In this document: one piece after another, positions 8,867 to 16,228 of the stretch
Position numbering within the stretch: position 1 is the stretch's first letter
How the letters are laid out: every line of letters begins with the position of its first letter
Assembly (NCBI GenBank): GCA_900548255.1
Contig: URKH01000046.1
Coordinates: forward strand, 1-16,336
Direction: 5' to 3'
DNA length: 16,336 nt
From: an uncultured Collinsella sp.
GTDB taxonomy: Bacteria; Actinomycetota; Coriobacteriia; Coriobacteriales; Coriobacteriaceae
Notes under the pieces: model-generated
What the model was told of the DNA's origin: nothing
Seen by the model: the letters and a program-made list of their open reading frames with translations, nothing else
Database searches by the model: none
Translations under genes and position numbers: made by a program

Positions 8867-10183
8867 TTACTCGGAAGCAGCCTTCTCGGTCTTCCAGCCA
8901 TCGACGAAGGCGTTCTTGACGCCGTCCCACTTGGTGTTGTCGGCAGCATAAGCGATGAGAGCCTGCTTGAGGTTCTTCTTCCACTCCTCAGAGGGGATGT
9001 AAACGAAGTCCCAAGCAACGGTCTTCTTGCCGTCCTTGGCCATAGCAACGGCCTGCTGCGAGAAGACGTTGGTGGTCTCCTTAGCGCTCTTGAACGGGGC
9101 GGTCAGACCCATCTTGTCAGCGATGATGCTGGTGGCGGTGTCAGAAGTGACGCACCAATACATAAAGTCCTCGGTGGCCTTCTGGGCATCCTCGGAAGCC
9201 TGGGAGCTGACGCACCAGTAGTTCTCGCCGCCGGAGCACAGGCCCTGGTTCTCCTCGCCGTCGACGCCGATGTAGATCGGCAGCATGCCGAGCTGGTCGT
9301 CGGTCATACCGGCCTTGGTGAGGTCGGCGTAGGCCCAAGAGCCGTTCTGGTAGAAGACGGCCTTGCCGGTTGCGAACTCGTTGGTGGCGTCGTCACCGGT
9401 CTTGGAGGCGAGCTGCGAAGGATCGCAGGTGGAGTCGGTGATGTACAGGTCGAAGATCTGCTTAAAGTTGTCGAGATACTCGCCCTTGATCTCGTCGTCC
9501 TCCTGGTTGTGCTCCTTCTCGAACTCGTAGTAGAGCGGGAGGTTGGCGAGGTGGGTGGTGTAGCGCCAGCTGGAGGAGTCATCCATGCCGGCGGAAGTGA
9601 AGGCACCGTCAACGCCGAGCTCGTCCTTGCGGGCCTGGATGTCATCGGCGCAAGCCTTCAGCTTGTCGAAGGAGTTGATGTCCTCGGCCTTGTAGCCGGC
9701 CTTCTCGAGGAGCTCCTTGTTGTAGATGATGCCGTAGCTCTCCTGAACCCAGTCGATACCCAGATCCTTGCCGTCGGACTGCAGCGCCAGGGAGTCGTCG
9801 ATGAGCTCACCGCGGAGCTTGGTGTCGGAAAGATCGGCGCAGTAGTCCTTCCAGTTCTTAAGGCCGGTGGGGCCGTTGACCTGGAACAGCGTCGGAGCGG
9901 AGCTCTTGGACATCTCGGACTTGAGCTTCTCCTCGTAGGTGTTGGAGGCGGCGGTCACGATCTTGACCTCGACGCCCTTCTCCTTCTTGTACGCCTTGGC
10001 GATCTCCTTCCACTCCTTGTCGACCTCAGGCTTAAATTGGAGGAAGTAGACCTCGGCAGCGTCACCAGAAGCAGAGGAGCCGGAGCCGGCAGAACCACCA
10101 CAGCCCACGAGACCCAGACCAAGAACCGCAGCCGCGGAGCCAGCGAAGCCCAGGAACTGCCTTCTGCTCATTTCGTTCTTCAT
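8867..10183 (-). CDS. malE: Extracellular sugar-binding lipoprotein of the ABC importer
   Basis: Solute-binding protein (family 1, MalE-like) that captures sugar outside the membrane and delivers it to the permease, 438 residues. The N terminus has SRRQFL at residues 6-11, then a hydrophobic stretch ending in the lipobox LVGC with C28. This looks like a Tat-type lipoprotein signal. A Gly/Ser-rich linker follows. The mature part has the usual features of the family, such as EVKIVTAASNTYEEKL near the start and NGSWAYADL in the middle. The ATG at 10183 has AAGGGTGG ending about 6 bases upstream. An in-frame GTG at 10201 is possible but would place that ribosome-binding site inside the gene. First gene of the four-gene operon. 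The exact sugar is inferred from context (maltose or maltodextrin). The symbol is by role, not by close identity. Confidence 0.9.
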   Translation of the reverse strand: MKNEMSRRQFLGFAGSAAAVLGLGLVGCGGSAGSGSSASGDAAEVYFLQFKPEVDKEWKEIAKAYKKEKGVEVKIVTAASNTYEEKLKSEMSKSSAPTLFQVNGPTGLKNWKDYCADLSDTKLRGELIDDSLALQSDGKDLGIDWVQESYGIIYNKELLEKAGYKAEDINSFDKLKACADDIQARKDELGVDGAFTSAGMDDSSSWRYTTHLANLPLYYEFEKEHNQEDDEIKGEYLDNFKQIFDLYITDSTCDPSQLASKTGDDATNEFATGKAVFYQNGSWAYADLTKAGMTDDQLGMLPIYIGVDGEENQGLCSGGENYWCVSSQASEDAQKATEDFMYWCVTSDTATSIIADKMGLTAPFKSAKETTNVFSQQAVAMAKDGKKTVAWDFVYIPSEEWKKNLKQALIAYAADNTKWDGVKNAFVDGWKTEKAASE

Positions 10184-10206
10184 TACAATCCACCCTTTCA
10201 CACCGT

Positions 10207-10225
10207 GGCGGCACCCTTTGCCGCC
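10207..10225 (-). promoter_or_regulatory. Hairpin in the binding-protein mRNA leader
   Basis: A 7-bp perfect stem (GGCGGCA/TGCCGCC) with a 5-base loop lies about 23 bases before the start codon, just upstream of the ribosome-binding site. It may stabilise the transcript or affect initiation. I do not recognise a riboswitch. Confidence 0.35.
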
Positions 10226-10271
10226 GCCTTCGGAGATTGGCTCGGGGACTTTGCCCCTTTTGCTGATTTGT

Positions 10272-10303
10272 ACAATACGCTATTTGGCTAGTTGTTTGAA
10301 CAA
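10272..10303 (-). promoter_or_regulatory. Candidate promoter and operator of the ABC importer operon
   Basis: On the minus strand a -35-like TTCAAA (10295-10300), a 17-base spacer and a -10-like TATTGT (10272-10277) are each 4/6 matches to the consensus. The -35 lies inside TTGTTTGAACAA (10292-10303), one base away from the palindrome TTGTTTAAACAA shared with malQ, gntR and the PTS gene. Binding there would block RNA polymerase. Predicted transcript leader is about 80 bases. Confidence 0.5.
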
Positions 10304-10354
10304 GTATTACTAGAGCGGTAGAAAAACTTCGGTGAACGGTAATTTCAACTTGAT

Positions 10355-10387
10355 ACTTGACAAGTTTTGTATAAACAATTACTTGTT
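10355..10387. promoter_or_regulatory. Second operator cluster upstream of the binding-protein gene
   Basis: TTGTATAAACAA at 10367-10378 is again one mismatch from TTGTTTAAACAA. Beside it lie a perfect palindrome ACTTGACAAGT (10355-10365) and an ACTTGTT half-site (10381-10387). Its centre lies 75 bases from the first operator, about seven helical turns, which would allow looping. ACTTG/CAAGT could belong to the same regulator or to a second one. Confidence 0.45.
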
Positions 10388-10396
10388 ATCGAATGC

Positions 10397-10451
10397 AGAG
10401 AAAACGCCCGGTCAAGCCGATGCATCGTCGGTTTGACCGGGCGTTTTCTCT
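10397..10451 (-). terminator. Terminator downstream of gntR, possibly bidirectional
   Basis: A perfect 19-bp stem (10397-10415 with 10433-10451) extends inward by four more pairs (CCGA/TCGG) after one G-T pair. Its arms carry AAAACG and CGTTTT, so each strand reads GGGCGTTTTCTCT at the end of the hairpin. It lies 39 bases after the gntR stop and separates gntR from the importer operon on the same strand. Confidence 0.88.
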
Positions 10452-10489
10452 TTGAGGACATGAGTCTCGTCAGGCTGCGAGCTAGCCGG

Positions 10490-11209
10490 CTATCGCTTGG
10501 AGTTAACGCGGTAGTGGAAGATCTCGGGGTGTGTGCGAGCATGCGTCACCTCAAATAAGATGCCGTCCGAGGTGTACGACTGGCTCTCCATAACGGCGAC
10601 GCAGTTGTACTTGCCAAGGTCCAAGTAGCTGCAGTCCTCATCGTTGGCAAGCTCGACGCTCACCGTACGGCGGCTCGCCATCACTTTGACGCCACGCTTG
10701 TGCTCCAGATAGTCGTAGATAGAGCTTGCCGCAATCTCGGGGGTCAGGCCCTTGGCGATCGACTCCAAAAAGTAGCCGTGGTCCACCTGGCGCGCGCTGC
10801 CGTTGAGGCTTCGGACACGCACGACGCGAATCAGCTCCTCGCCCACCTTAAAGCCAAGGCGGCGCGACAGTTGCTCAGTGCAAATCAAATGTTCAAAAGA
10901 CTTGACCTCGGTCGATGCGACGGCATTGTTACGTTTTGCGAACTCGCCAAACGACTCAACCTCTTCGAGTGCGCCCAGCATGTCGGTTTCGCCCTTAAGC
11001 CAAATAACGCGCACGCCCTTGCCGTGTATAGGCTGCACAAACATCTGGTCGGCCAGCATGCTCAAGGCGCGTCGAACGGTATTGCGCGTGCAGCCAAACT
11101 CCGCGGTCAGCTCGGCTTCGGTTGGCAGCATCTCCTGAAACGCATAGGTCCCGTTAATGATGCGCGAACGGATCTCGCGGTAGATTCCTTCGTAAATCGC
11201 TTTTGGCAT
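10490..11209 (-). CDS. GntR-family transcriptional regulator (HutC/TreR-like, UTRA domain)
   Basis: DNA-binding regulator of 239 residues. The N-terminal winged helix-turn-helix (about 1-70) shows the family pattern: IYREIRSRIINGTY, then LPTEAELTAEFGCTRNTVRR and the wing MFVQPIHGKGVRV. The remainder (about 90-235) fits a UTRA effector domain, including ELIRVVRVRSLNG, HGYFLES and SIYDYLEHKRGVKV. TreR of Bacillus, in the same subfamily, senses a sugar phosphate. GAGGTGA lies about 5 bases before the ATG. It is divergent from the PTS gene and sits amid the genes that carry the shared palindrome, so it is probably the local repressor and autoregulated. The inducer is unknown; maltose-6'-phosphate made by the neighbouring PTS is a reasonable guess. 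Confidence 0.9.
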   Translation of the reverse strand: MPKAIYEGIYREIRSRIINGTYAFQEMLPTEAELTAEFGCTRNTVRRALSMLADQMFVQPIHGKGVRVIWLKGETDMLGALEEVESFGEFAKRNNAVASTEVKSFEHLICTEQLSRRLGFKVGEELIRVVRVRSLNGSARQVDHGYFLESIAKGLTPEIAASSIYDYLEHKRGVKVMASRRTVSVELANDEDCSYLDLGKYNCVAVMESQSYTSDGILFEVTHARTHPEIFHYRVNSKR

Positions 11210-11242
11210 AACTTCACCTCTAATGAATATGTATGGCTAGGC

Positions 11243-11273
11243 ACGATAGCATTTCTTAAAGTTGTTTAAACCG
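11243..11273 (-). promoter_or_regulatory. Candidate promoter and operator of gntR
   Basis: TTGTTTAAACCG (11262-11273) keeps ten of twelve bases of the shared palindrome. On the minus strand its TTTAAA core (11265-11270) could serve as a -35, with a 16-base spacer and TATCGT (11243-11248) as -10. The placement, operator over the -35, matches that at the binding-protein gene and suggests autoregulation. Confidence 0.45.
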
Positions 11274-11370
11274 ATTATCGGTAAAGTACGGATTATTTAC
11301 CGTCGACGGTTCCCCCGAAACCCAAATCGGACCGAATCAAAACCGTCAATGCGGCAAGCAGCCAGTCCTC

Positions 11371-11395
11371 TACAATGAGTTCATTGTTTAAACGT
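11371..11395 (+). promoter_or_regulatory. -10 element and operator upstream of the PTS fusion gene
   Basis: TACAAT (11371-11376) is followed 7 bases later by TTGTTTAAACGT (11384-11395), which keeps ten of twelve bases of the shared palindrome and would overlap the transcription start. I see no strong -35. The leader to the chosen ATG is about 50 bases. Confidence 0.45.
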
Positions 11396-11433
11396 TCTTG
11401 CTCGCACAGCATGTTGCATCCGGAAGGCATATT

Positions 11434-13884
11434 ATGCTGCAGAAAATCCAACGCTTTGGCGGGGCAATGTTCGCGCCCGCCATGCTGTTTTCTATATCAG
11501 GCCTCATGGTCGGCATCTCCGCCCTCGCCACGACCGTAGACATCGTCGGTGACCTCGCCGTATACGGAACCCCTTGGTACGTTTTCTGGACCATCATCCA
11601 GCGCGGCTCGTGGACGGTTTTTAAACGTCTCCCGCTCCTTTTTGCCGTAGCGCTGCCTATCGGTCTTGCCCAAAAGCAACCGGCACGCTGCTGCCTCGAG
11701 GCACTCGTGGCCTATTTTGCCTATTGCTTCTTTTTGAGCGAGATCATTAAGCTGAGCGGAGACAACCTTGGGCTTAAGTACCCATCATCTTTGACCCCCG
11801 CCAGCGGTATCACCGTCATCGACGGCATCAAGACGCTCGACACCGGCATTATCGGCCCGCTGGCGGTATCGGCAACCGTCGTCGCCATCCATGACCGCTT
11901 CTACGATGCCAAGGTTCCCGATTGGCTCGGCACCTTCTCGGGTTCCTCGCTGGTCTACCTCATCAGCTTTTTTGCCGTGTTTGCCCTTGCCGCCATCTCG
12001 GCCGCCATCGTGCCCTTCGCATACGCCGTAACCGAAACGCTGCGCCACGCACTTGCGGGCGTCGGCCCCTTCGGCGTGGGCATCTTTGTGTTTTTGGAGC
12101 GAGCACTCGAGCCCATGGGGCTGCACCACCTGCTCTATATGCCCATCTATTACGACAATCTGGTCATTCACGACGGTATTTACGCCACGTGGACCAACCT
12201 GCTCCCCATTCTCTCCCATAGCACGCGCCCTTTAAATGAACTTGCGCCCTGGGCAGGTTTTACCGCCACCGGCTGGGGCAAGCTCTTTGGCCTTCCCGCC
12301 ATCGCGGCAGCATTCTATTTCACCGCCAAACCCGAACGCCGCGCCGGCCTTAAGGTCATCCTTTTGCCCGCCATCGTCGCCTCGGTGGTCTGCGGTGTCA
12401 CCGAGCCGCTCGAGTTTCTCTTTATGTTCACCTATCCTGGACTCTTTTTGCTCTACGCCGTCCTATCCTCCTGCCTTGCCATGACCATGAACTTCTTCGG
12501 TATCGTCGGCATCTTCTCGGGCGGTCTCATGGAAATGACGGCCTTCAACTTCATCCCACTCATGCGAATGCATGCCGGCTCCTACCTTTTGGCGCTCGGT
12601 ATCGGTCTTGCCTTTAGCCTCATCTTTTTTGTTAGTTTTCGAGCACTCATCTTGGTCTATGACCTTAAGACGCCGGGCCGCGAGGATCATGTCTCCAATC
12701 GCGCGGCAATCGATCGTTTAACGGGAAGCGGCTTTGCCAAAGAGCAATCTCCCAATGGCGAGGTCAGTATTCAATCCGATCAAGATCACGTCCTCGCTGA
12801 GCGGGTAATTCAGCTTTTAGGTGGCGTTGGCAATATCGTGGGCGCAACCAACTGCGCCACGCGCCTGCGCGTCGAGGTCGCAGACCCTTCCATCGTTGCA
12901 GATAACGCGTCGTTTGTCGCGGTGGGCGCCAAGGGCCTCATCATTACGGGCAAGACCGCCCAGGTGATTATCGGCATCTCCGTTCCCCGCGTTAAAGAGC
13001 ATTTTGACCAGATCATGGGCCTCGAGCCGGGATTTGTGCCCACCACCTCGGCCTCCCCTGCCGCCAGCGCAGCCCATAAGCGCGGCGATATCTGCTTCTT
13101 CGATATCGACGGAACACTCGCCTGGCAAGACCCTCGAGTGGCACAAGAGCTTCCCGAGAGCGAGCGAGACCTCTCCCCCTATCCCAATGAAGCGGTCTCG
13201 CAAGCCATCCGTAATTTTGTCGCCAAGGGCAATATGGCGTTTATCTGCACAGGGCGCACGCTGAGCTGCATCCATCCAAAGCTGCTCGATCTGCCCTGGA
13301 CCGGCATCGTCTGCCTCGCGGGTGGCTATGTCGAACTTGAGGGACACGTGATCCGCGATTTGGCGATGACGCCCGGTATGCTGCAGCGTCTTGCTCCCAT
13401 TCTTGAGCAATCGGACGAAGTGATTCGTTTTGAGGGACTCAATGGCGTCGTTCGCATGGGTGCCGATGCGCCCGACGCCCCCGGATATGCCCGCACCGTG
13501 GGCGATGCAATTACGCAGCTGCAACATTACAGCGCCTACAAGATCTTAATGTCCACGTCGCTTGCCAACCGCATCGCTCAGGATCAAACGTTTGAGCCGC
13601 TGCTCTGCTTTAACGAGCTCGAGCTCGAAGTGACCGAGATTTCGCCTCGCGAATGTACCAAGCGCGAGGGTATCCAGTCCGTACTCGACGCTCTCGACCC
13701 CAACCATGGAACGGTGTATGGCATCGGTGATGCCAGCAATGACATCTCGCTGATGAACGCCGTCGACGTCGGCATCGCCATGGGCAATGCACCGGACTAT
13801 CTCAAAAAGCGCGCGGACTACATCACCGACTCGGTCGACAAAGATGGCGTCGTCAAGGCGCTCGAGCACTTTGGACTGGTCTAA
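11434..13884 (+). CDS. Fused alpha-glucoside-type PTS permease EIIC-EIIB with C-terminal HAD phosphatase domain
   Basis: One 816-residue frame joins three modules. EIIC (about 1-435) is hydrophobic and has PTS motifs such as GLHHLLYMPIYY and GVTEPLEFLFMF; it resembles alpha-glucoside permeases of the MalB/AglA/GlvC type. EIIB (about 455-525) has NCATRLR with the phospho-accepting C474. After an Ala/Ser/Pro-rich linker (about 536-549) comes a Cof-type HAD hydrolase. It has motif I DIDGT with D557 and D559, motif II CTGR with T606, K743 in TKREG, and motif IV GDASND with D766 and D770. All catalytic residues are present. GGAAGG lies 6 bases before the ATG; an in-frame TTG at 11398 is less likely. 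No EIIA domain is present, so a separate EIIA is needed. The fusion suggests import of an alpha-glucoside as a 6-phosphate and removal of that phosphate by the same protein; this function is inference. Confidence 0.9.
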   Translation: MLQKIQRFGGAMFAPAMLFSISGLMVGISALATTVDIVGDLAVYGTPWYVFWTIIQRGSWTVFKRLPLLFAVALPIGLAQKQPARCCLEALVAYFAYCFFLSEIIKLSGDNLGLKYPSSLTPASGITVIDGIKTLDTGIIGPLAVSATVVAIHDRFYDAKVPDWLGTFSGSSLVYLISFFAVFALAAISAAIVPFAYAVTETLRHALAGVGPFGVGIFVFLERALEPMGLHHLLYMPIYYDNLVIHDGIYATWTNLLPILSHSTRPLNELAPWAGFTATGWGKLFGLPAIAAAFYFTAKPERRAGLKVILLPAIVASVVCGVTEPLEFLFMFTYPGLFLLYAVLSSCLAMTMNFFGIVGIFSGGLMEMTAFNFIPLMRMHAGSYLLALGIGLAFSLIFFVSFRALILVYDLKTPGREDHVSNRAAIDRLTGSGFAKEQSPNGEVSIQSDQDHVLAERVIQLLGGVGNIVGATNCATRLRVEVADPSIVADNASFVAVGAKGLIITGKTAQVIIGISVPRVKEHFDQIMGLEPGFVPTTSASPAASAAHKRGDICFFDIDGTLAWQDPRVAQELPESERDLSPYPNEAVSQAIRNFVAKGNMAFICTGRTLSCIHPKLLDLPWTGIVCLAGGYVELEGHVIRDLAMTPGMLQRLAPILEQSDEVIRFEGLNGVVRMGADAPDAPGYARTVGDAITQLQHYSAYKILMSTSLANRIAQDQTFEPLLCFNELELEVTEISPRECTKREGIQSVLDALDPNHGTVYGIGDASNDISLMNAVDVGIAMGNAPDYLKKRADYITDSVDKDGVVKALEHFGLV

Positions 13885-13998
13885 CTACGAAACTCGTCCG
13901 ACATGCGCCGTTGCCTTAAATCCCCAAACCTGCCACGCAGGCAGGCACAATGTGGCAATATGTTGCCTGCACACTACATCGATGCAACCTAAGAAAGA

Positions 13999-15024
13999 AT
14001 GCGAGAACCCGTGTCCAGTCCGTTTACCTGCTTTTTAGCCCAGCACTTTGACCAGATTAATGACTATCTGGCCACGTTCTTTGACGGACAGGCGACCTCT
14101 GCCGATATCGAACGCTACCTGTACGCGCCGCTCTCGGCTTTTACGGCCAACGCCGGCAAGCGCCACCGCCCGCTTATCTGCATGCTCGCCGCAACCGCAG
14201 TGGGCGGTAGCTTTGAGAGCGCCCGCAGCGCCGCGGCAGCTATCGAGCATTTCCAGTCGGGTGCGCTCATCCACGACGACATCGCCGACAACGGGCAGCT
14301 TCGTCGAGGCAAGCCCTGCATGCACCTTACCGAGGGCACGGGGCTCGCCATCAATTGTGGCGACCTGGCGCTCACCATGGTCACCAAGACGGTTCTCGAC
14401 GATCCCACGCTCGAGTCCGACGTGAAGCTGCGTGTGCTCCACGAGCTTACCGAGATGATCGTCCGCACCATCGAGGGTCAAGCGCTTGACCTGGGTTGGG
14501 TCCGTGACGAGCGCTTTGATATCTCGGTTGATGACTACCTGGACATGGCGACGCACAAGACCGCGTATTACAGCGGAGCCACGCCGCTTGCCGCCGGAGC
14601 CATTATCGGCGGCGGCAGCGAAGAGCAGGTCGAGGCGCTACGCGCCTTTGGCCTGCACACCGGCCTTGCCTTTCAGATTCAGGACGACCTGCTCAACTTG
14701 GTCGGCACCAAAGAGGCCGCCAACAAGGACTTCCGCACCGACATCACCGAGGGCAAACGCACGCTCGTTGCCGTGCACGCCCTGTCTGATGAGCGCCATC
14801 ACGACGAGGTCGAGGCAATCCTTTCCTCGGGCACCGAGGACCCCGCGCAGCTCGCGCGCGCCGTGGAGATCTTCCAGCAGACCGGCTCCATCGAATATGC
14901 TCACGCCTACGCGCTGGACCTGACCGCAAAAGCCAAGGCTGCCATCGAGAACGTTGAGCTTGACCCGCACGCACGCGAACTGTTCCTCTCCATGGCAGAT
15001 TTCTTTGTGGAGCGCCTCAACTAG
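13999..15024 (+). CDS. Trans-polyprenyl (isoprenyl) diphosphate synthase
   Basis: Condenses isopentenyl diphosphate with an allylic diphosphate to build a linear prenyl chain, using Mg. 341 residues. Visible motifs: GKRHRP at 53-58 (IPP binding), the first aspartate-rich motif DDIAD at 93-97 followed by LRRGKP, HKTA near 186-189, and the second aspartate-rich motif QDDLLN (229-233 as DDLLN, with Asn in place of the final Asp, seen in some family members). EGKRT at 251-255 completes the pattern. Chain length cannot be read with confidence; octaprenyl/heptaprenyl or geranylgeranyl synthases are all possible. The start is uncertain: ATG at 13999 has only AAGAAAG directly before it, and GTG at 14011 is an alternative. 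It stands alone, 114 bases after the PTS gene, with no clear terminator or promoter between them. Confidence 0.88.
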   Translation: MREPVSSPFTCFLAQHFDQINDYLATFFDGQATSADIERYLYAPLSAFTANAGKRHRPLICMLAATAVGGSFESARSAAAAIEHFQSGALIHDDIADNGQLRRGKPCMHLTEGTGLAINCGDLALTMVTKTVLDDPTLESDVKLRVLHELTEMIVRTIEGQALDLGWVRDERFDISVDDYLDMATHKTAYYSGATPLAAGAIIGGGSEEQVEALRAFGLHTGLAFQIQDDLLNLVGTKEAANKDFRTDITEGKRTLVAVHALSDERHHDEVEAILSSGTEDPAQLARAVEIFQQTGSIEYAHAYALDLTAKAKAAIENVELDPHARELFLSMADFFVERLN

Positions 15025-15066
15025 CGGGGGTCACAAAACCTGTGGGCAGCGCGTTTGGGTACAAGT

Positions 15067-15075
15067 TGCTACACT
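15067..15075 (+). promoter_or_regulatory. Extended -10 promoter element before the peptidoglycan-binding gene
   Basis: TGCTACACT matches an extended -10 (TGnTANACT-like). No good -35 is visible. It lies about 90 bases before the start codon at 15164. In the leader a small palindrome GTACGAATCGTAC lies just before the ribosome-binding site. Confidence 0.35.
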
Positions 15076-15163
15076 GTTGAGTGCATGTTTATGCATTGTC
15101 TCGCGTTGTCTATCCGACACGCGCTCAAAATAGTACGAATCGTACGCCGAAAGGGGTTCGTTC

Positions 15164-16069
15164 ATGGAACCTATTACCACGGGCATGCAGGGAGCAGCCG
15201 TCGAGGATGTTCAGTCCCGCCTTCTGCAGCTCGGTTACACCATCGATGCCGACGAGGTCGCCGACAAGCGCTTTGGCACCACCACCGAGCAGGCCGTTGG
15301 CACGTTTAGGCTCGATAGCGGCCTTGCGGCCGGTTATGCTGTCGATATCCCCTGCTGGAGCGCCCTTGTAGACGCTTCATACAAGTTGGGCGACCGCACG
15401 CTCTACCTTCGCATGCCCAATTTTCACGGCGCCGACGTCAAGGCCCTGCAGCGCGCTCTCAACGTTTTGGGCTTTGCCTGTGGCGAAGACGACGGCTACT
15501 TTGGTCCGCATACCGAGGCCGCCCTGCAGCAGTTCCAGGAAAATGTCGGCCTGTTTGCCGACGGCATGGCCTTCCAGGACACCTACGCCTACATCAACCG
15601 CCTGCACCATGTGTGGGAGGGCAAGCCCTCGGTCACCGAAGCCGAGTCTCGCATCGGTTTTGCGCGCGCCGCCAACGTGCTCGAGCGTTTCCAGATTGCC
15701 GTCATCGGCGAGGACCCTATCGCGCGCAGCGTAGCATCGCGCATGTGGAACATCGCCACGGCGACGACCGACAGCAGCGGCATGATGCTTTGCGATTCCG
15801 AGGTTCCGACCGATGTCGACCTGGTGCTCGAGATCGCAAGCGACGAGTTGCCTGCAGACGCCGCCCCGCGCGCCACGATCGCCCTCGCCGAGTGCCACAA
15901 CCTGGCCCAGCGCATCCGTACCGCCAATGTCGCCGCACAGCAAAAGCCGGCACGAATTCGCATCGAGCTCACCGGCATGACGCGTTACAACGGCACCTTT
16001 ACGGCCAGCGACGCGCAGACCCTCGCCGTACGCCTACTCGACGGCGTTTGCGATGCCCTCGCAGATTAG
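15164..16069 (+). CDS. Peptidoglycan-binding-domain protein without signal peptide
   Basis: 301 residues. Two PG_binding_1-type repeats are visible. Repeat 1 (about 5-65) has GMQGAAVEDVQSRLLQLGY and FGTTTEQAVGTF. Repeat 2 (about 85-145) has GADVKALQRALNVLGF, DDGYFGPHTEAALQQFQ and VGLFADG. The protein starts directly with the first repeat and has no signal peptide or membrane segment, so it seems cytoplasmic. The C-terminal ~125 residues have an alpha/beta look (FQIAVIGEDPIARSVASRMW, VDLVLEIASDE) and resemble only loosely an amidase fold, with no zinc-ligand set that I can see. The layout recalls CwlM, a cytoplasmic actinobacterial amidase homologue that regulates cell-wall synthesis; the link is inference. 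AAAGGGG lies 7 bases before the ATG. Single gene between the prenyl synthase and tRNA-Gln. Confidence 0.8.
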   Translation: MEPITTGMQGAAVEDVQSRLLQLGYTIDADEVADKRFGTTTEQAVGTFRLDSGLAAGYAVDIPCWSALVDASYKLGDRTLYLRMPNFHGADVKALQRALNVLGFACGEDDGYFGPHTEAALQQFQENVGLFADGMAFQDTYAYINRLHHVWEGKPSVTEAESRIGFARAANVLERFQIAVIGEDPIARSVASRMWNIATATTDSSGMMLCDSEVPTDVDLVLEIASDELPADAAPRATIALAECHNLAQRIRTANVAAQQKPARIRIELTGMTRYNGTFTASDAQTLAVRLLDGVCDALAD

Positions 16070-16076
16070 GTAAACT
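16048..16076 (+). promoter_or_regulatory. Candidate promoter of tRNA-Gln
   Basis: TTGCGA (16048-16053), a 17-base spacer and TAAACT (16071-16076), each 4/6 to the consensus hexamers. The -35 lies inside the 3' end of the preceding gene. Transcription would start about 25 bases before the tRNA. Confidence 0.45.
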
Positions 16077-16107
16077 AGACGAGTTGCTTTTGGGCAACAC
16101 CACACAT

Positions 16108-16182
16108 TGGGACGTAGTTCAACGGTAGAACTCCGGTTTTTGGTGCCGGCTGTTGGGGGTTCGAATCCCTCCGTCCCAGCCA
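16108..16182 (+). tRNA. tRNA-Gln (anticodon TTG)
   Basis: A full cloverleaf can be folded by eye. The acceptor stem is TGGGACG with CGTCCCA. The anticodon stem CCGGT/GCCGG carries the loop TTTTGGT, which places TTG at the anticodon. The T-arm has GTTCGAAT. Discriminator G is followed by an encoded CCA (16180-16182). It reads CAA codons and probably CAG by wobble. Confidence 0.95.
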
Positions 16183-16191
16183 TTAAAACTG

Positions 16192-16228
16192 AGCGCCCTG
16201 AGCCCATAACGGCCCAGGGCGCTTTCTT
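16192..16228 (+). terminator. Terminator after tRNA-Gln
   Basis: Stem AGCGCCCTG-A-GCC with GGC-C-CAGGGCGCT (one A-C mismatch) and a 6-base loop, followed by TTCTT. It begins 9 bases after the tRNA. Confidence 0.8.

Noticed and set aside
8852..10291. 479-codon open frame antisense to the binding-protein gene
   Set aside because: It is a mirror of a GC-rich coding sequence; composed of Val/Leu/Gly runs, no start signals, and the opposite strand encodes a clear lipoprotein.
11434..13884. Two separate genes, PTS and HAD, split by a missed stop
   Set aside because: The frame is continuous with typical codon use through the linker; no internal ribosome-binding site and start are visible at the HAD boundary.
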